This document shows positions 26,865 through 37,110 of a stretch of DNA of 64,000 nt, piece after piece. The position numbers were made by a program, and so were the translations under genes. Position 1 is the stretch's first letter. Each line of letters starts with the position of its first letter. The DNA comes from Mesorhizobium sp. WSM4904 (lineage in GTDB: Bacteria; Pseudomonadota; Alphaproteobacteria; Rhizobiales; Rhizobiaceae), in contig NZ_CP121354.1 in NCBI RefSeq assembly GCF_029674545.1, positions 2,861,001-2,925,000 on the forward strand, in the 5' to 3' direction. The notes below the pieces were generated by a model that saw nothing but the letters and a program-made list of their open reading frames with translations, was not told where the DNA came from and searched no databases.

Positions 26865-27872
26865 GTGGGCGCGCCTACCCTCGACGTCTGCGGCCTGCGC
26901 GCCGCGTTCCGCATCGCGGGGCGCGAGATCGCTGCCATCCAGGACATCGGCCTGACGATCGCGCCGGGCGAAACCGTCGCGCTCGTTGGCGAGTCGGGAT
27001 CCGGCAAGTCTGTGACGAGCCTGTCGATCATGGGCTTGCTGCCGCGACGCGTCGGCAGGATTGTCGAGGGATCGATCAGGCTCAGGCGCAAGGACGGCAC
27101 CGAAGCTGAGCTGACCACCCTTGATGCCGAAGGGTTGCGGCGCATCAGGGGGAATGACATCGGTATGGTGTTTCAGGAGCCGATGACCAGCCTTAATCCG
27201 GTCTTCACGGTCGGCGAGCAGATCGCGGAGCCGATCCGCATCCATCTTGGCAAATCGCGACGCGAGGCCGCGCTGGATGCAGTGCGGCTGCTGGTGCAGG
27301 TTGGCATTCCGGATCCCGAACGACGGGCGCTCCAATACCCGCACGAGTTGTCGGGCGGCATGCGCCAGCGCGTGACGATCGCCATGGCGCTTGCCTGCGA
27401 CCCGACGCTGCTCATTGCCGACGAGCCGACGACGGCGCTCGACGTGACCATCCAGGCACAGATCCTGGCGCTTATGGAAAAACTGCAGGCAGAGCGCGGC
27501 ATGAGCATTCTTTTCGTCACCCACAATCTCGGCGTCGTGGCCGAGATCGCCGACCGGGTCGCCGTCATGTATGCGGGACGCATCGTCGAATCCGGACCGG
27601 TGGCGCAGGTGTTTTCCCATCCGCGTCACCCCTACACGGTTGGCCTCATGCGCTCCGCGCCGCGCCTCGGCGAGGCGACCGCGCTGAAGGCCGCCGGCAC
27701 ACCGCTGCCCACCATCGCCGGCAATGTTCCCTCGCTGGCCATGCTGCCAAAGGGCTGTGCCTTCGCGCCACGCTGCAGCATGGCGATCGATGCCTGCCGG
27801 ACCGCCGTGCCGCAACTTTATCAGGTGTCGCCGAGCCAGAAGAGCCGGTGTCTCAGATGGGAGGAACTCTAG
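26865..27872 (+). CDS. ABC transporter ATPase, DppD type
   Basis: A 335-residue ATPase. Walker [14 protein letters not shown] (about 44), Q-loop [13 protein letters not shown], signature [15 protein letters not shown], Walker [14 protein letters not shown] and the H-loop [12 protein letters not shown] are all intact. The C-terminal oligopeptide-transporter domain has the Fe-S-like cysteines [16 protein letters not shown]. No clear ribosome site is seen; GTG 26865, 4 bases after the aldolase stop, is chosen, TTG 26844 being the alternative. Pairs with the ATPase that follows. Confidence 0.9.
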   Translation: MGAPTLDVCGLRAAFRIAGREIAAIQDIGLTIAPGETVALVGESGSGKSVTSLSIMGLLPRRVGRIVEGSIRLRRKDGTEAELTTLDAEGLRRIRGNDIGMVFQEPMTSLNPVFTVGEQIAEPIRIHLGKSRREAALDAVRLLVQVGIPDPERRALQYPHELSGGMRQRVTIAMALACDPTLLIADEPTTALDVTIQAQILALMEKLQAERGMSILFVTHNLGVVAEIADRVAVMYAGRIVESGPVAQVFSHPRHPYTVGLMRSAPRLGEATALKAAGTPLPTIAGNVPSLAMLPKGCAFAPRCSMAIDACRTAVPQLYQVSPSQKSRCLRWEEL

Positions 27873-27874
27873 CG

Positions 27875-28840
27875 ATGCCGGCCCCCTATCTTTCTGTCCG
27901 CAACCTGACCAAGCACTTCGCGCCTCAAGCCTTTTCCCGTGGTCCGGTGGTCAAGGCACTTCAGGATGTTTCTTTCGACATCGAGCGTGGCGAAGTCGTC
28001 GGGCTCGTCGGCGAATCCGGCTCGGGCAAGACCACGATCGGACGCTCGGTGCTCCGGCTCATCGAGCCGACTTCAGGCGAGATCAGATTCGAGGGGATCG
28101 ACATCACCAAGCTCGGCGCGACCGAGCTGCGCCGGCAGCGGCGCAAGATGCAGTATATCTTCCAGGATCCCTTCGCCAGCCTCTCGCCGCGCATGACGAT
28201 CGGACAGATCCTGACCGAAGGCCTGGATATCCAGTGCATCGGCAGTAAGGCCGAGCGCCGCGCGCGAGCGAAGGAGGCTCTCCTCGCGGTCGAGCTATCT
28301 GCAGACGCGTTCGACTGCTATGCGCACGAATTCTCCGGCGGTCAGCGGCAGCGCATCGGCATTGCGCGCGCTCTCACGCTGGAGCCTGAATTCATCGTCG
28401 CTGACGAGCCGGTATCCGCGCTCGACGTCTCGATCCAGGCGCAAGTCATCAATCTCCTGCACGACCTCAAGCTTCGCCTTGGTCTGACGATGCTGTTCAT
28501 CTCGCATGACCTCGCGGTCGTCGAATATATCTGCGACATGGTCGTGGTGCTCTATCTGGGGCGGATCATGGAAGTGGCCCCCGCCGCGGAGCTTTATGCG
28601 AGCCCGCGACATCCCTACACCCGGGCTTTGCTCTCCGCGATCCCTTCGCTCGACACCGCCGTCAAGCGGCGGCGACAAGTTCTCAACGGCGACATACCAA
28701 GCCCGGCAAATCCGCCGTCGGGCTGCGTTTTCCGGACGCGCTGTCCGTACGCCGTCGAAGCTTGCGCTGAGATGGCGCCTGCCTTGACAGAGGTCGCTCC
28801 CCGGCACCGGAAGGCCTGCATCCGCGACGACATCGAGTGA
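27875..28840 (+). CDS. ABC transporter ATPase, DppF type
   Basis: A 321-residue ATPase, last gene of the transport operon. Walker [15 protein letters not shown]-loop [14 protein letters not shown], signature [15 protein letters not shown], Walker [15 protein letters not shown]-loop [13 protein letters not shown]-terminal [15 protein letters not shown] completes the DppF pattern. GGGAGG lies 10 bases before ATG 27875. With 26865 it forms the heterodimeric motor for the 24079/25038 permeases. Confidence 0.92.
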   Translation: MPAPYLSVRNLTKHFAPQAFSRGPVVKALQDVSFDIERGEVVGLVGESGSGKTTIGRSVLRLIEPTSGEIRFEGIDITKLGATELRRQRRKMQYIFQDPFASLSPRMTIGQILTEGLDIQCIGSKAERRARAKEALLAVELSADAFDCYAHEFSGGQRQRIGIARALTLEPEFIVADEPVSALDVSIQAQVINLLHDLKLRLGLTMLFISHDLAVVEYICDMVVVLYLGRIMEVAPAAELYASPRHPYTRALLSAIPSLDTAVKRRRQVLNGDIPSPANPPSGCVFRTRCPYAVEACAEMAPALTEVAPRHRKACIRDDIE

Positions 28841-28967
28841 AGCGAATTGTTGATGTCCGCTGCGCATGCCCGCAACAAAGATCCGGTGATGATCGAGTAT
28901 CTGAAGAGGCCGCCGAACCGGGCGCGGCTATGTGGTCCGAGCTTCAGCGTTTTTTTTTACGCTGTGC

Positions 28968-29849
28968 TCAGTTCAAAAACTTGTTCTTATTCACATCGAC
29001 GACCGCGTCCAAGCCGATGTCGAGGATCGGCGCGCTATGCGTGATCCAGCCAACGGAAATCAGGTCGACCCCGGTCGCGGCGATTGCGGGTGCAGTCTGC
29101 ACGCTTATCTGGCCAGATGCTTCGGTGATGGCGCGGCCACCCACCATCGCTACCGCGTGAGTCAGTTGCTCAACGGACATGTTATCCAGCAGCACCGCGT
29201 CGACTCCCGTCGCTAGTGCGACATCGAGTTGCTCAAGTGTGTCGACCTCGACTTCGATCTTCACCATGTGACCTGCAGCTGTCCGCGCCCGCTCGATGGC
29301 CGTGCGGATATCGCCAGCGATTGCAATATGGTTGTCCTTGATAAGCATGGCGTCGTCGAGACCGAAGCGGTGATTGACCCCGCCGCCCGCGCGGACGGCA
29401 TATTTTTCCAGAGCGCGCAGGCCGGGCGTCGTCTTTCGCGTACAGACGATTTTGGCCTTGTGCCCGCGCACCCCTTCGACGATCGCCGCGGTTCGCGTGG
29501 CGATGCCGCTAAGATGGCAAAGGAAGTTGGGCGCCGTGCGCTCGGCGGCGAGCAGGGCGCATGCCGGCCCGCTCACGCTGGCGATGGTTTCACCCGCCGC
29601 GATTTCGCTGCCGTCAGGGCGCTGCATCTGCAGGTCGATCGTCGATTCGATGAGCAGGAAGGCGTAGGCTGCCAAATCGAGACCGGCAATCACGCCGGCC
29701 TGCCGCGCGGTAAGCGCAAACGTAGCGGTACTGTCATAAGGGATAACTGCATCGCTTGTCAGATCGCCGCCTCTGCCTAGGTCCTCCAGCAGCGCACTGC
29801 GCACAATCGGTTCGATAACGATCGAGGGTAGAGGCAATGGTGACGTCAT
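28968..29849 (-). CDS. nadC: Nicotinate-nucleotide pyrophosphorylase (quinolinate phosphoribosyltransferase)
   Basis: A 293-residue enzyme that converts quinolinate and PRPP to nicotinate mononucleotide in NAD synthesis. Motifs: LEDLGRGGDLTSDAVIP near residue 20, FLCHLSGIATRTA, CTRKTTPGLRALEKYAVRAGGG (quinolinate and PRPP binding), HRFGLDDAMLIKDNHI, and the barrel end LLDNMSVEQLTHAV. The sequence is intact. Upstream on the same strand nadB survives only as a fragment and nadA is missing, so this copy is the remnant of a nadABC operon. A broken piece of a second nadC is at about 36.9 kb. Confidence 0.95.
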   Translation of the reverse strand: MTSPLPLPSIVIEPIVRSALLEDLGRGGDLTSDAVIPYDSTATFALTARQAGVIAGLDLAAYAFLLIESTIDLQMQRPDGSEIAAGETIASVSGPACALLAAERTAPNFLCHLSGIATRTAAIVEGVRGHKAKIVCTRKTTPGLRALEKYAVRAGGGVNHRFGLDDAMLIKDNHIAIAGDIRTAIERARTAAGHMVKIEVEVDTLEQLDVALATGVDAVLLDNMSVEQLTHAVAMVGGRAITEASGQISVQTAPAIAATGVDLISVGWITHSAPILDIGLDAVVDVNKNKFLN

Positions 29850-29851
29850 TG

Positions 29852-30530
29852 TTAAGCGATCCTTGCTGGGGCTGGGTTGCTAAGGGCGATTGACGCCTTG
29901 AAGGCCTCGTCGAGCGTCAACGGCAGCGTTCGTGGCCGTGCATCGCGTTGCGGGAAATCGCTCCGAAAGTGCGAGCCCCGGCTTCCCTCGCGGCGAAGGG
30001 CGGCGATCGTGATCATCAGCGCGACAAGCGCTAGATCGGACGCCGCTTCGTCTGCGTTGGCAATCGGCGCCAGGGCTCTCGCCGCATTACGCAGCGCTTC
30101 GCCGTCGCGTTCGATGCCGAGCGCCTGCAAGACGATCGGGCGGATGCGCGAGGCATCGGCTCGTGGCGGCACGATCGCGGGCTTGAGCCGTCCGGGCATG
30201 CCGGGGGAGGCGGCGGCGACGCTTGCCCCGACCCAGGCGGCGCCGACCACGGCTTCGATGAGCGAGTTGCTGGCGAGACGGTTGGCGCCGTGCAGCCCGG
30301 TCCGGGCGACCTCGCCACAGGCCCACAGGCCGGCAACCGTGCTGCGGCCCTCGGCATCTGCCGTCACGCCGCCCATGTGATAGTGGGCGGCCGGTCGCAC
30401 GGGGATCGGCTGCGAGGCAGGATCGATGCCGGCCTCGCGGCAAAGCGATGCGATCGCTGGAAAGCGTTCGGCGAATCTCGGCCCGAGTCACGGTCGGGCA
30501 TCGAGGAAGTGCCGGACGGGCTGTTCGTCT
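29852..30530 (-). pseudogene. nadB: L-aspartate oxidase remnant (3' third only)
   Basis: The minus strand encodes the NadB C-terminal part: FLDARP, then LGPRFAERFPAIASLCREAG, IDPASQPIPVRPAAHYHMGG and GLWACGEVARTGLHGANRLAS, then the helical C-terminal domain to the stop near nadC. An in-frame TGA at 30488-30490 interrupts the fragment and the flavin-binding N-terminal two thirds are gone (the family is about 510-540 residues). The frame open from 30400 starts at an internal GTG and is not a functional gene. Upstream homology fades before about 30,530. Confidence 0.85.
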
Positions 30531-31136
30531 CGCTGCACGATGGGACCGCACAGCATATCTTGCAGCCAGGACCACCACTCTCGCGGCAGATTGAAGTTTA
30601 GGCGGGCTTGGAGGGCATGGGCGGCCTTCCTGTCACGAACGTGCGAACGAACTCATTCCATCGTGCCGCCGCCGCGCTCGGCCACTTCAATACCTTCTTT
30701 TGACCGCGACAGGCGGCAGGGAACGCGACACATCGATCGTCGAGCCTCAGCTCCGGCCGACGTTGGCTCCTTTCAGGCTTTCGCGCTGCCCACGGGTATA
30801 TACGCGTCCGACAAGGATCTTACTGGCGGTGTGCTCCGGTCCGAACTGATCCTGAAGCGGGCGGCTCGAGCCGTTGATGAGATTGCCGTTGTGCTCGCGA
30901 AGAGGTCCGGCGTCAGAATAGCCGCTGAACAGTTAGACGGCAGTGCTCCAGCGGTACATCCTGAGTTTCTTCTGGCCAACGGTCTGCAGGCTGATGAAGG
31001 CCTGCTGCTTTTGCCGATCATCCCAAAACCGGGCTGTCCGCTTCCGGCCCCACTCGAGCCGTTCGCCATCTTGTCACCAAGCGTCTGCAACAACGACTCA
31101 TAGGCCGTGACAGGATCATGGCTTGCGGGGTCCGAG
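30531..31136. other. Unassigned 600-bp segment between nadB debris and bioZ
   Basis: No gene that I recognise. A plus-strand frame to 31103 (with ALPTGIYASDKDLTGGVLRS in it) and a minus-strand frame 30773-31147 overlap each other; neither shows a known domain and neither has a convincing ribosome site. It probably holds the scar where the 5' part of nadB and nadA were lost. Confidence 0.4.
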
Positions 31137-32120
31137 TTAGACGCCAACCGCCAATGCCCCGCCGGTGAGGCCGGCGCCGGCTGCAGCTAGAAGCAGTTTC
31201 TCGCCCGGTCGAAACGGATTGGCGCTGTGGGCAACCGACAGCGACAGCGGGATCGTTGCGGCCGACGAGTTGCCATAATCGGCGATGGTCTTGACGATGC
31301 GCTCATCCTCGATGCCGAGCGACTTGCCGACCGCATTGAAGATGCGGACATTTGCCTGGTGTGGCACGAAACGGGCGATATCCGACGCCGAAAGGCCGGA
31401 CGCCGCCAGCGCCTCGGTTGAACAGCGGCTCATCATCTCCACCGCCTTGGCGAAGACTTCTCGGCCGTTCGTGATCGTCATGCGGGTGTCGACGATGTCG
31501 ATCTCCTCCGAGAAAGGACGGCTGCTACCGCCGGCCGGGATGTGGATCAGGCCATAGGCGGACCCGTCCGAGGCGAGCGAGGTGCCGAGGATGCCGTGGC
31601 TGGGGTCACTGGAAGGGGCCAGCACCACCGCGCCCGCGGCATCGGCGAACAGCACGGCGCTGGCGCGCTCGGCCGGATTGATCCGACGGCTCAATATGTT
31701 GGCCGCAATGACGATGGCCGGCTTGTTGTGCAGGCGCACGAAGCCGTCGGCGAATGTCATGGCATAGATGAAACCCGCGCAGGCGCCTGCCAAGTCGACG
31801 CCGCCGGCCTTTTCAAGGCCAAGCCTGTGCGCCACCAGCGGCGCGCTTGGCGGCAGCAGATGGTCAGGCGTCGATGTGGCAAGCAGAAGCAGGCCGATCT
31901 CCTTGCGATCGATGCCGGCAGCCTGCAGCGCCATGGCGCCTGCCTCGGCCGCCAGCCCGGACAGTGTGTCGCCTGGCTCCGCCCAGAAACGCGAGCGGAT
32001 GCCGGTTCGTCCCTCGATCCAGGCGCCCTCCAGCCCAAGACTTGCCTCGATCTCTGCATTGCCGACTTTTCGAGCCGGCACGTGATGGCCAAGGCCTATG
32101 ATGCGCGTCGTGCGGGTCAT
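31137..32120 (-). CDS. bioZ: BioZ, ketoacyl-ACP synthase III-like enzyme of biotin synthesis
   Basis: A 327-residue FabH-fold condensing enzyme. Catalytic triad: Cys in [12 protein letters not shown] (about 113), His in [11 protein letters not shown] (about 250) and Asn in [12 protein letters not shown] (about 280). In alphaproteobacteria BioZ makes the pimeloyl-ACP precursor from glutaryl-CoA and malonyl-ACP. ATG 32120 overlaps the bioA stop by 4 bases; the longer frame is open only through bioA. It is the last gene of bioBFDAZ. Confidence 0.93.
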   Translation of the reverse strand: MTRTTRIIGLGHHVPARKVGNAEIEASLGLEGAWIEGRTGIRSRFWAEPGDTLSGLAAEAGAMALQAAGIDRKEIGLLLLATSTPDHLLPPSAPLVAHRLGLEKAGGVDLAGACAGFIYAMTFADGFVRLHNKPAIVIAANILSRRINPAERASAVLFADAAGAVVLAPSSDPSHGILGTSLASDGSAYGLIHIPAGGSSRPFSEEIDIVDTRMTITNGREVFAKAVEMMSRCSTEALAASGLSASDIARFVPHQANVRIFNAVGKSLGIEDERIVKTIADYGNSSAATIPLSLSVAHSANPFRPGEKLLLAAAGAGLTGGALAVGV

Positions 32121-33382
32121 CGCTGGTCGCCCGCAAGCCCGGCGGCCTCGTCTATTGCCGCGTAGAGCCGGTCGAGTTCGTCCGACGTCACGCAATAGGG
32201 TGGCAGCACGTAGATGACGTTGCCGAGCGGCCGCACCAGCAAGCCGCGCTCGAGGAAGAAGGCGCGCAGCTTGGGCCCGACCTCGGCCAGATAGCCGGCA
32301 CTGCCGACGCGAAGGTCGAGCGCGGCGATGGTGCCGCTGGCGCGGACATTTTCGAAACGCGGATCCTGGCTGAAACGCGCAACTTTTTCGGCCTGCATCC
32401 GCGCCAGGGTGGCTACGCGCTCCGCCACGGGCTCGTCGTTCCAGATGCCCACATTCGCAAGTGCAGCCGCGCAGGCGATCGGGTTTGCCGTGTAGGAACT
32501 CGAATGAAAGAAGGTCCTGGCCCGATCCCTGGAGTAATGCGCGCGAAAGATCGCATCGGTGGCAAGCGTCGCCGCAAGCGGCAGTGAGCCGCCCGTCAGT
32601 CCCTTGGACGTGCACAATATATCGGGAGCGATCGCAGCCTGCTCGCAGGCGAAGATCGTGCCGGTGCGGCCCCAGCCGGTCATGACTTCGTCGGCGATAA
32701 AAAGCGTTTCGGAGCGCTCGGCAATGCGTTTGAGTTCGGCGAGTACCCAGGCAGGGTACATGAGCATGCCGCCGGCGCCGAGCACCAGCGGCTCGACAAT
32801 CAATGCGGCAACTTTGCGGTCACGTGCCAGCCGTTCGAAGGCATCCAGCGTTTCCTGCTCGCGGCTAGCCGCGGGGAAGGGGATGGTGTCGACCTCGAAC
32901 AGCAGCGGCTCGTAAGCGGCGTTGAAGACGCCGCGCGCGCCGACGCTCATCGTGCCGATGGTGTCGCCGTGATAGCTGTGCTCCATCACGACGATGCGCG
33001 AGCGCGGGAGGCCCCTGTTGCGGTGAAAGCCCAGCGCCATTTTCAGCGCCACCTCGACGCTGGTCGAGCCGCTGTCGGAGAAAAAGACCCAGTCAAGGCC
33101 CGCTGGCGTCATGTCGACCAGTGCGGCGCCCAATTGCTCGGCCGGCTCGTGGCAGAGGCCGGCGAAGATCACCTGGTCGAGCGTTTCGGTCGCCTCGCGG
33201 ATCGCCTCCAGGATCTTCGGGTGGCGGTGGCCGTGGGTGATGACCCACCAGGAGGAGATCGCATCGAGGATGCGCCTGCCTTCGCGCGTCTCGACATAGG
33301 CGCCCTCTGTGCGCACGATCGTCGGCGGAACCGGCTCGGTGGCATGTTGGGTGAAGGGATGCCAGACAGCGGAGCGGCTCAT
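32117..33382 (-). CDS. bioA: Adenosylmethionine-8-amino-7-oxononanoate aminotransferase
   Basis: A 421-residue PLP class III aminotransferase that converts 7-keto-8-aminopelargonate to 7,8-diaminopelargonate with S-adenosylmethionine as amino donor. [11 protein letters not shown] near the N-terminus, [13 protein letters not shown] and [13 protein letters not shown] are BioA signatures; the PLP Lys is in [15 protein letters not shown] (about 272); [11 protein letters not shown] carries the Asp that holds the pyridine ring. It overlaps bioD and bioZ by 4 bases each, indicating coupled translation. Confidence 0.95.
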   Translation of the reverse strand: MSRSAVWHPFTQHATEPVPPTIVRTEGAYVETREGRRILDAISSWWVITHGHRHPKILEAIREATETLDQVIFAGLCHEPAEQLGAALVDMTPAGLDWVFFSDSGSTSVEVALKMALGFHRNRGLPRSRIVVMEHSYHGDTIGTMSVGARGVFNAAYEPLLFEVDTIPFPAASREQETLDAFERLARDRKVAALIVEPLVLGAGGMLMYPAWVLAELKRIAERSETLFIADEVMTGWGRTGTIFACEQAAIAPDILCTSKGLTGGSLPLAATLATDAIFRAHYSRDRARTFFHSSSYTANPIACAAALANVGIWNDEPVAERVATLARMQAEKVARFSQDPRFENVRASGTIAALDLRVGSAGYLAEVGPKLRAFFLERGLLVRPLGNVIYVLPPYCVTSDELDRLYAAIDEAAGLAGDQR

Positions 33383-34017
33383 GCCCGGATCTCCCTGAAG
33401 TCGGCGATTTTAAATGCGGCCTGCATAGCCGCGGAAAGCACCTCAGGCGTTAGCGGGTCGAGACGCGGCAGGCGACCAAGCATTCGTACATTACCCATTT
33501 CGGCGATCGTCCTTTGCGTATCGGCCATCTCGTCGCCGATGAAGGCGATGCCAAGCAACGGTATCGAACGGGCACGCAGAGCTTCCAACGAAAGCAGGGT
33601 GTGGTTGATGGTGCCGAGCGCCGTGCGGGCGCAAAGAATGACCGGTAGTTGCCATTCCCGGAAAATATCAATGAACCGCATCTGCCGACTGAGCGGCACC
33701 ATCAGCCCGCCAGCACCTTCGATGACGAGCGGGCCCGGCAAATCTGGGAGCGAAAGCCTTGCCGCCTCGATCGCGACGCCGTCAATTTCGGCCGACCGAT
33801 GCGGCGACAGAGGCGTCCTCAGGCGGTACACTTCCGGCAGGACGCGCCCCGCCGGCAGGCCGGAGAGGCGAGCAACGATCTCGCTGTCGGTCTCCTCGTC
33901 GAGGCCCGATTGCACCGGCTTCCAATAGAAGCCGTCGAGCAGGCCCGCCAGACCGGCCGCAAACACGGTCTTGCCGATTCCGGTGTCGGTGCCGGTCACG
34001 ATGAAGCGCGCCGTCAT
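33379..34017 (-). CDS. bioD: Dethiobiotin synthetase
   Basis: A 212-residue ATP-dependent enzyme forming the ureido ring of dethiobiotin. P-loop [16 protein letters not shown] at residues 6-21; [14 protein letters not shown] and the [10 protein letters not shown] loop (about 105-114) are conserved. Start ATG 34017 ([12 protein letters not shown]) matches relatives; an in-frame ATG 15 bases upstream is less likely. Overlaps bioF and bioA by 4 bases. Confidence 0.94.
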   Translation of the reverse strand: MTARFIVTGTDTGIGKTVFAAGLAGLLDGFYWKPVQSGLDEETDSEIVARLSGLPAGRVLPEVYRLRTPLSPHRSAEIDGVAIEAARLSLPDLPGPLVIEGAGGLMVPLSRQMRFIDIFREWQLPVILCARTALGTINHTLLSLEALRARSIPLLGIAFIGDEMADTQRTIAEMGNVRMLGRLPRLDPLTPEVLSAAMQAAFKIADFREIRA

Positions 34018-35141
34018 GGCCTGCGCCCCCATTCCTCGGCAAGCGCATCGAACAGCGCCGAGACGTCGTCCTCGCCGACATTCAGCGTCAGCGAGATCCT
34101 GAGCCTCGCCGTCCCTTCGGGAACGGTTGGGGGGCGGATGCCGCGCACATCGAAGTCGCTTGACTGCAAAGCCAGCGCCAGCGCCATGGCGCGCGCATTG
34201 TCGCCTACGATGATTGGCAGGATCTGCGAACCGCTCGCAGGCAGGCCCAACTCCCCAGCCTTCTTGGAGGCGAGCGCGACCAGCCCCGCCAGCCGTTCAC
34301 GGCGATCCGGTTCGTCGGCGACGATGTCGAGGGCCGTCGCCGCCGCCACAGCCATCAGCGGCGAGGGCGCGGTGGCGTAGATGAAGGGCCGGCAGCGGTT
34401 GACGAGATAGTCGCACAGCAATTCTGGCGCGGTGACCAGCGCGCCGGATGCGCCCAGCGCCTTGCCGCAGGTGTGGAGCACCACGACATTGTCGCGGCCT
34501 TCGAGATCGTGCGCGAGACCGCGCCCGTCGGGACCATAGACGCCGGTAGCGTGCGCCTCGTCGACGAACAGGAATGCATCATGCTGGTCCGCGATCTCGA
34601 TCAATTCACCAAGCGGAGCCCGGTCGCCGTCCATGCTGTAGAGGCTCTCGACCACGATCCACGCGCGGCCGGTGCCACCTCTCGCGCGCCAGGTTTGGAT
34701 CGCATCGTCTACGGCGTCGGCATCGTTGTGCGCTGCTTCAGTCAGTTCGGCGCGGCCGGCTCGCGCCCCCTCATGCGCGCTGGCATGGATGAGCTCGTCC
34801 AGCACGATCAGATCGCCCTTCTGGGGCAAGGTCGTGAGCACCGCGAAATTGGCAACATAGCCGCCGCCGAAGAACAGCGCGCGCTCGGCGCCGAAGAAGC
34901 CGGCGGCCTTGGCTTCGAGTACCTCGTGTTCGGGGTCGTTACCGCGCAGGAGCCGCGAACCGGTCGCCCCAACGAGGGTGCCGGCGGCGAGTGCCGCGGC
35001 GACCGCCTCTGCCATACGCTTCGAGCGCGCCAGGCCGAGATAGTCGTTGGAGGCGAAATCGAGCCCGGCGCGGCCGCTCAGGGCCCGCAACCGCTTCTTG
35101 CGGGCCAGCCCGCTCAAGGTTGCTTCGTAGCGGTCGAGCAT
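34014..35141 (-). CDS. bioF: 8-Amino-7-oxononanoate synthase
   Basis: A 375-residue PLP enzyme joining pimeloyl thioester and alanine. Motifs: [14 protein letters not shown] (about 28-41), [39 protein letters not shown], and the PLP Lys in [14 protein letters not shown] (about 234). ATG 35141 is chosen from homology; the frame stays open upstream through bioB as a shadow, giving a misleading 646-residue frame. The gene lies 23 bases after bioB. Confidence 0.94.
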   Translation of the reverse strand: MLDRYEATLSGLARKKRLRALSGRAGLDFASNDYLGLARSKRMAEAVAAALAAGTLVGATGSRLLRGNDPEHEVLEAKAAGFFGAERALFFGGGYVANFAVLTTLPQKGDLIVLDELIHASAHEGARAGRAELTEAAHNDADAVDDAIQTWRARGGTGRAWIVVESLYSMDGDRAPLGELIEIADQHDAFLFVDEAHATGVYGPDGRGLAHDLEGRDNVVVLHTCGKALGASGALVTAPELLCDYLVNRCRPFIYATAPSPLMAVAAATALDIVADEPDRRERLAGLVALASKKAGELGLPASGSQILPIIVGDNARAMALALALQSSDFDVRGIRPPTVPEGTARLRISLTLNVGEDDVSALFDALAEEWGRRP

Positions 35142-35164
35142 AGCTCGGCCGTTCACCCGCCCGT

Positions 35165-36163
35165 TCACTGGGCTTCGCGCTCCATCGGCTTGATGCCCAG
35201 CCGGCGGAACAGCGCGCTGTCCTTGTCCTCGCCTGGGTTTTCGGCGGTCAGCAAAGTGTCGCCGACGAAGATGGAGTTGGCGCCGGCGAAGAAGCACAAC
35301 GCCTGCATCTCGTCGCTCATCGCCGTGCGCCCGGCCGAGAGCCGCACGTGCGACTTCGGCATCATTATGCGGGCAAGGGCGATGGTGCGCACGAATTCGA
35401 TCGGCTCGATCGGGTCGGCCTCGCCGAGCGGCGTGCCTTCGATCGGGATCAGCATGTTGATGGGCACGCTGTCGGGCGGCTCCGGCAGGTTGGCTAAAGT
35501 CACCAGCATGTCGATGCGGTCGGCTTTGTCCTCGCCCATGCCGACGATGCCGCCGCAGCAGACCTTGATGCCGCTGTCGCGGACGTTGGCCAGCGTCTCC
35601 AGCCGGTCGGCGAAGGTCCGCGTCGAGATAATCTCGCTGTAGTAGCGCTCGGAGGTGTCGATGTTGTGGTTGTAGTAGTCGAGGCCGGCCTGCTTCAGCC
35701 GCTGGGCCTGGCCGAGGTCGAGCATGCCGAGCGTCATGCAGGTCTCCATGCCGAGCGCCTTCACGCCCTCCACCATGGCGATGACCGCCTCCATGTCGCG
35801 CTCCTTGGGGCTGCGCCATGCGGCGCCCATGCAATATCGCGTGGCGCCTGCGTCGCGCGCCTTTCTTGCCTCGGCGATGACGCGCTGAACCTCCATCAGC
35901 TTCGAGGCCTTGAGGCCGGACTGGTGATGCGCCGACTGGCTGCAATAGCCGCAATCCTCAGGGCAGCCGCCTGTCTTGATCGACAGCAGGCGCGACAGCT
36001 GCACCCGGTTGGGGTCGAAATTCTCCCGGTGGATGGTCTGGGCCCGGAACAGCAGGTCGTTGAACGGCAGATCGTGGATAGCCTGGGCGGTTTCCCGCTT
36101 CCATTGGGAGGACACTTCGTTGAACAGCTCAACGGCCGCGTTCAGATGCAATTCGGCGTTCAT
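35165..36163 (-). CDS. bioB: Biotin synthase (radical SAM)
   Basis: A 332-residue radical SAM enzyme inserting sulfur into dethiobiotin. The [4Fe-4S] motif is in [15 protein letters not shown] (three Cys, about 52-60); further cluster residues lie in [10 protein letters not shown] and METCMTLGM, and [10 protein letters not shown] is conserved. First gene of bioBFDAZ, 87 bases after panD on the same strand. I saw no TTATCTATAA-type BioR box upstream, unlike chromosomal bio operons of many alphaproteobacteria. Confidence 0.96.
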   Translation of the reverse strand: MNAELHLNAAVELFNEVSSQWKRETAQAIHDLPFNDLLFRAQTIHRENFDPNRVQLSRLLSIKTGGCPEDCGYCSQSAHHQSGLKASKLMEVQRVIAEARKARDAGATRYCMGAAWRSPKERDMEAVIAMVEGVKALGMETCMTLGMLDLGQAQRLKQAGLDYYNHNIDTSERYYSEIISTRTFADRLETLANVRDSGIKVCCGGIVGMGEDKADRIDMLVTLANLPEPPDSVPINMLIPIEGTPLGEADPIEPIEFVRTIALARIMMPKSHVRLSAGRTAMSDEMQALCFFAGANSIFVGDTLLTAENPGEDKDSALFRRLGIKPMEREAQ

Positions 36164-36250
36164 TCCGTCTCCATCGTCTAGATGTCCATTTGCAGCCGGT
36201 TCCGCTGAACGAGCTTGAACTTTTCCGCAGTGGCCAGCCTGGCCAGCTTT

Positions 36251-36700
36251 TTAGCCGCCCACGAGCGCCGGTATCGGCAGAGCGTCGTGGACCTCGTTGA
36301 GTATCGAGAAGCTGTAGCCTCCGCCGGCGTTGCGCTCAACTGAATAGGTCAACTGGTCGACGACGCGATTATCCTTGTCGAAGGTCAGCACGCGCGGCTT
36401 GAGTGCGGTCAGGTCCGTCTCGTGCGCATACACTGCGTTGCAGATGATCACCTGATCGCCCGGCTGGCAGGTGCGGGCCGCGGCGCCGTTGAGAATGCAG
36501 CAGCGGGATCCGCGTTCGCCGAGGATGACATAGGTCGAGATCCGTGCGCCCGAGTTCTTGTTCCAGATATCGACGAATTCCATCGGCAGGATGCCCGCTT
36601 TCTCGCAATGGTCGGGATCGAGCGTGACCGAACCATGGTAGTCGAGATTGGCCTCGGTGACGTGGATGCCGTGCAGCTTGCCGGCGACGATTTTGCGCAT
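36251..36700 (-). CDS. panD: Aspartate 1-decarboxylase
   Basis: A 149-residue pyruvoyl enzyme making beta-alanine for pantothenate. The self-cleavage Gly-Ser is in [13 protein letters not shown] (Ser 25, which becomes the pyruvoyl group). [22 protein letters not shown] and [14 protein letters not shown] match the family. ATG 36700 is spaced correctly from GGAG; the long upstream frame is not conserved. It heads the vitamin block on the minus strand, so biotin, NAD and CoA precursors are supplied together. Confidence 0.93.
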   Translation of the reverse strand: MRKIVAGKLHGIHVTEANLDYHGSVTLDPDHCEKAGILPMEFVDIWNKNSGARISTYVILGERGSRCCILNGAAARTCQPGDQVIICNAVYAHETDLTALKPRVLTFDKDNRVVDQLTYSVERNAGGGYSFSILNEVHDALPIPALVGG

Positions 36701-36854
36701 GGACATCTCCAGAACAGCTTGCGATTTTAATGCAACCGCTTTGCGCCTCTCATTCACCTCGGCGGCTGCGACTGGCCGCAAAGCGGCCTCCCCACCGGGC
36801 GCGCCGGTTTCTGTCGTGGCCGTATGTGCTACGATCAAAAGCCAATGAAGCTGG

Positions 36855-37010
36855 TATCAGGTCGATGCCCGCCGCGGCAATTGCCGATGCTGTCTGCGCG
36901 ATCACCCGGCCGGATGGTTCGGTGATCGCGCGGCCGCCGACCATCGCCATCGCCCGGGTCAAACGACATGTTGTCCAGCACTGCGTCTTGGTGGGCGCGA
37001 TCGGGCCTGC
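36855..37010 (-). pseudogene. nadC: Fragment of a second nadC
   Basis: The minus strand carries the 3' end of a nadC in two frames: DAVLDNMSFD in one, then MAMVGGRAITEPSGRVIAQT and [12 protein letters not shown] in another. The intact copy at 28968-29849 has DAVLLDNMSVEQL and AMVGGRAITEASGQISVQT at the same place. A short deletion shifts the frame, and both ends are missing. It lies between panD and the SDR gene; the rest of 36701-37110 holds nothing I recognise. Confidence 0.85.
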
Positions 37011-37110
37011 TCATCATAACAGCCACCATTTCATTTCTCGATGCAGGCGCCAGCGATCATCGTTCGAAGGCCACTTTGGGAGTTGTCTACGCTGTCATAT
37101 CGTTCGACTA

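Noticed and set aside
34014..35954. 646-residue frame read as a BioF fusion protein
   Set aside because: The N-terminal 270 residues come from an out-of-frame reading of bioB; BioF starts at 35141.
36164..36250. BioR box upstream of bioB
   Set aside because: No TTATCTATAA-like palindrome is present in the gap.
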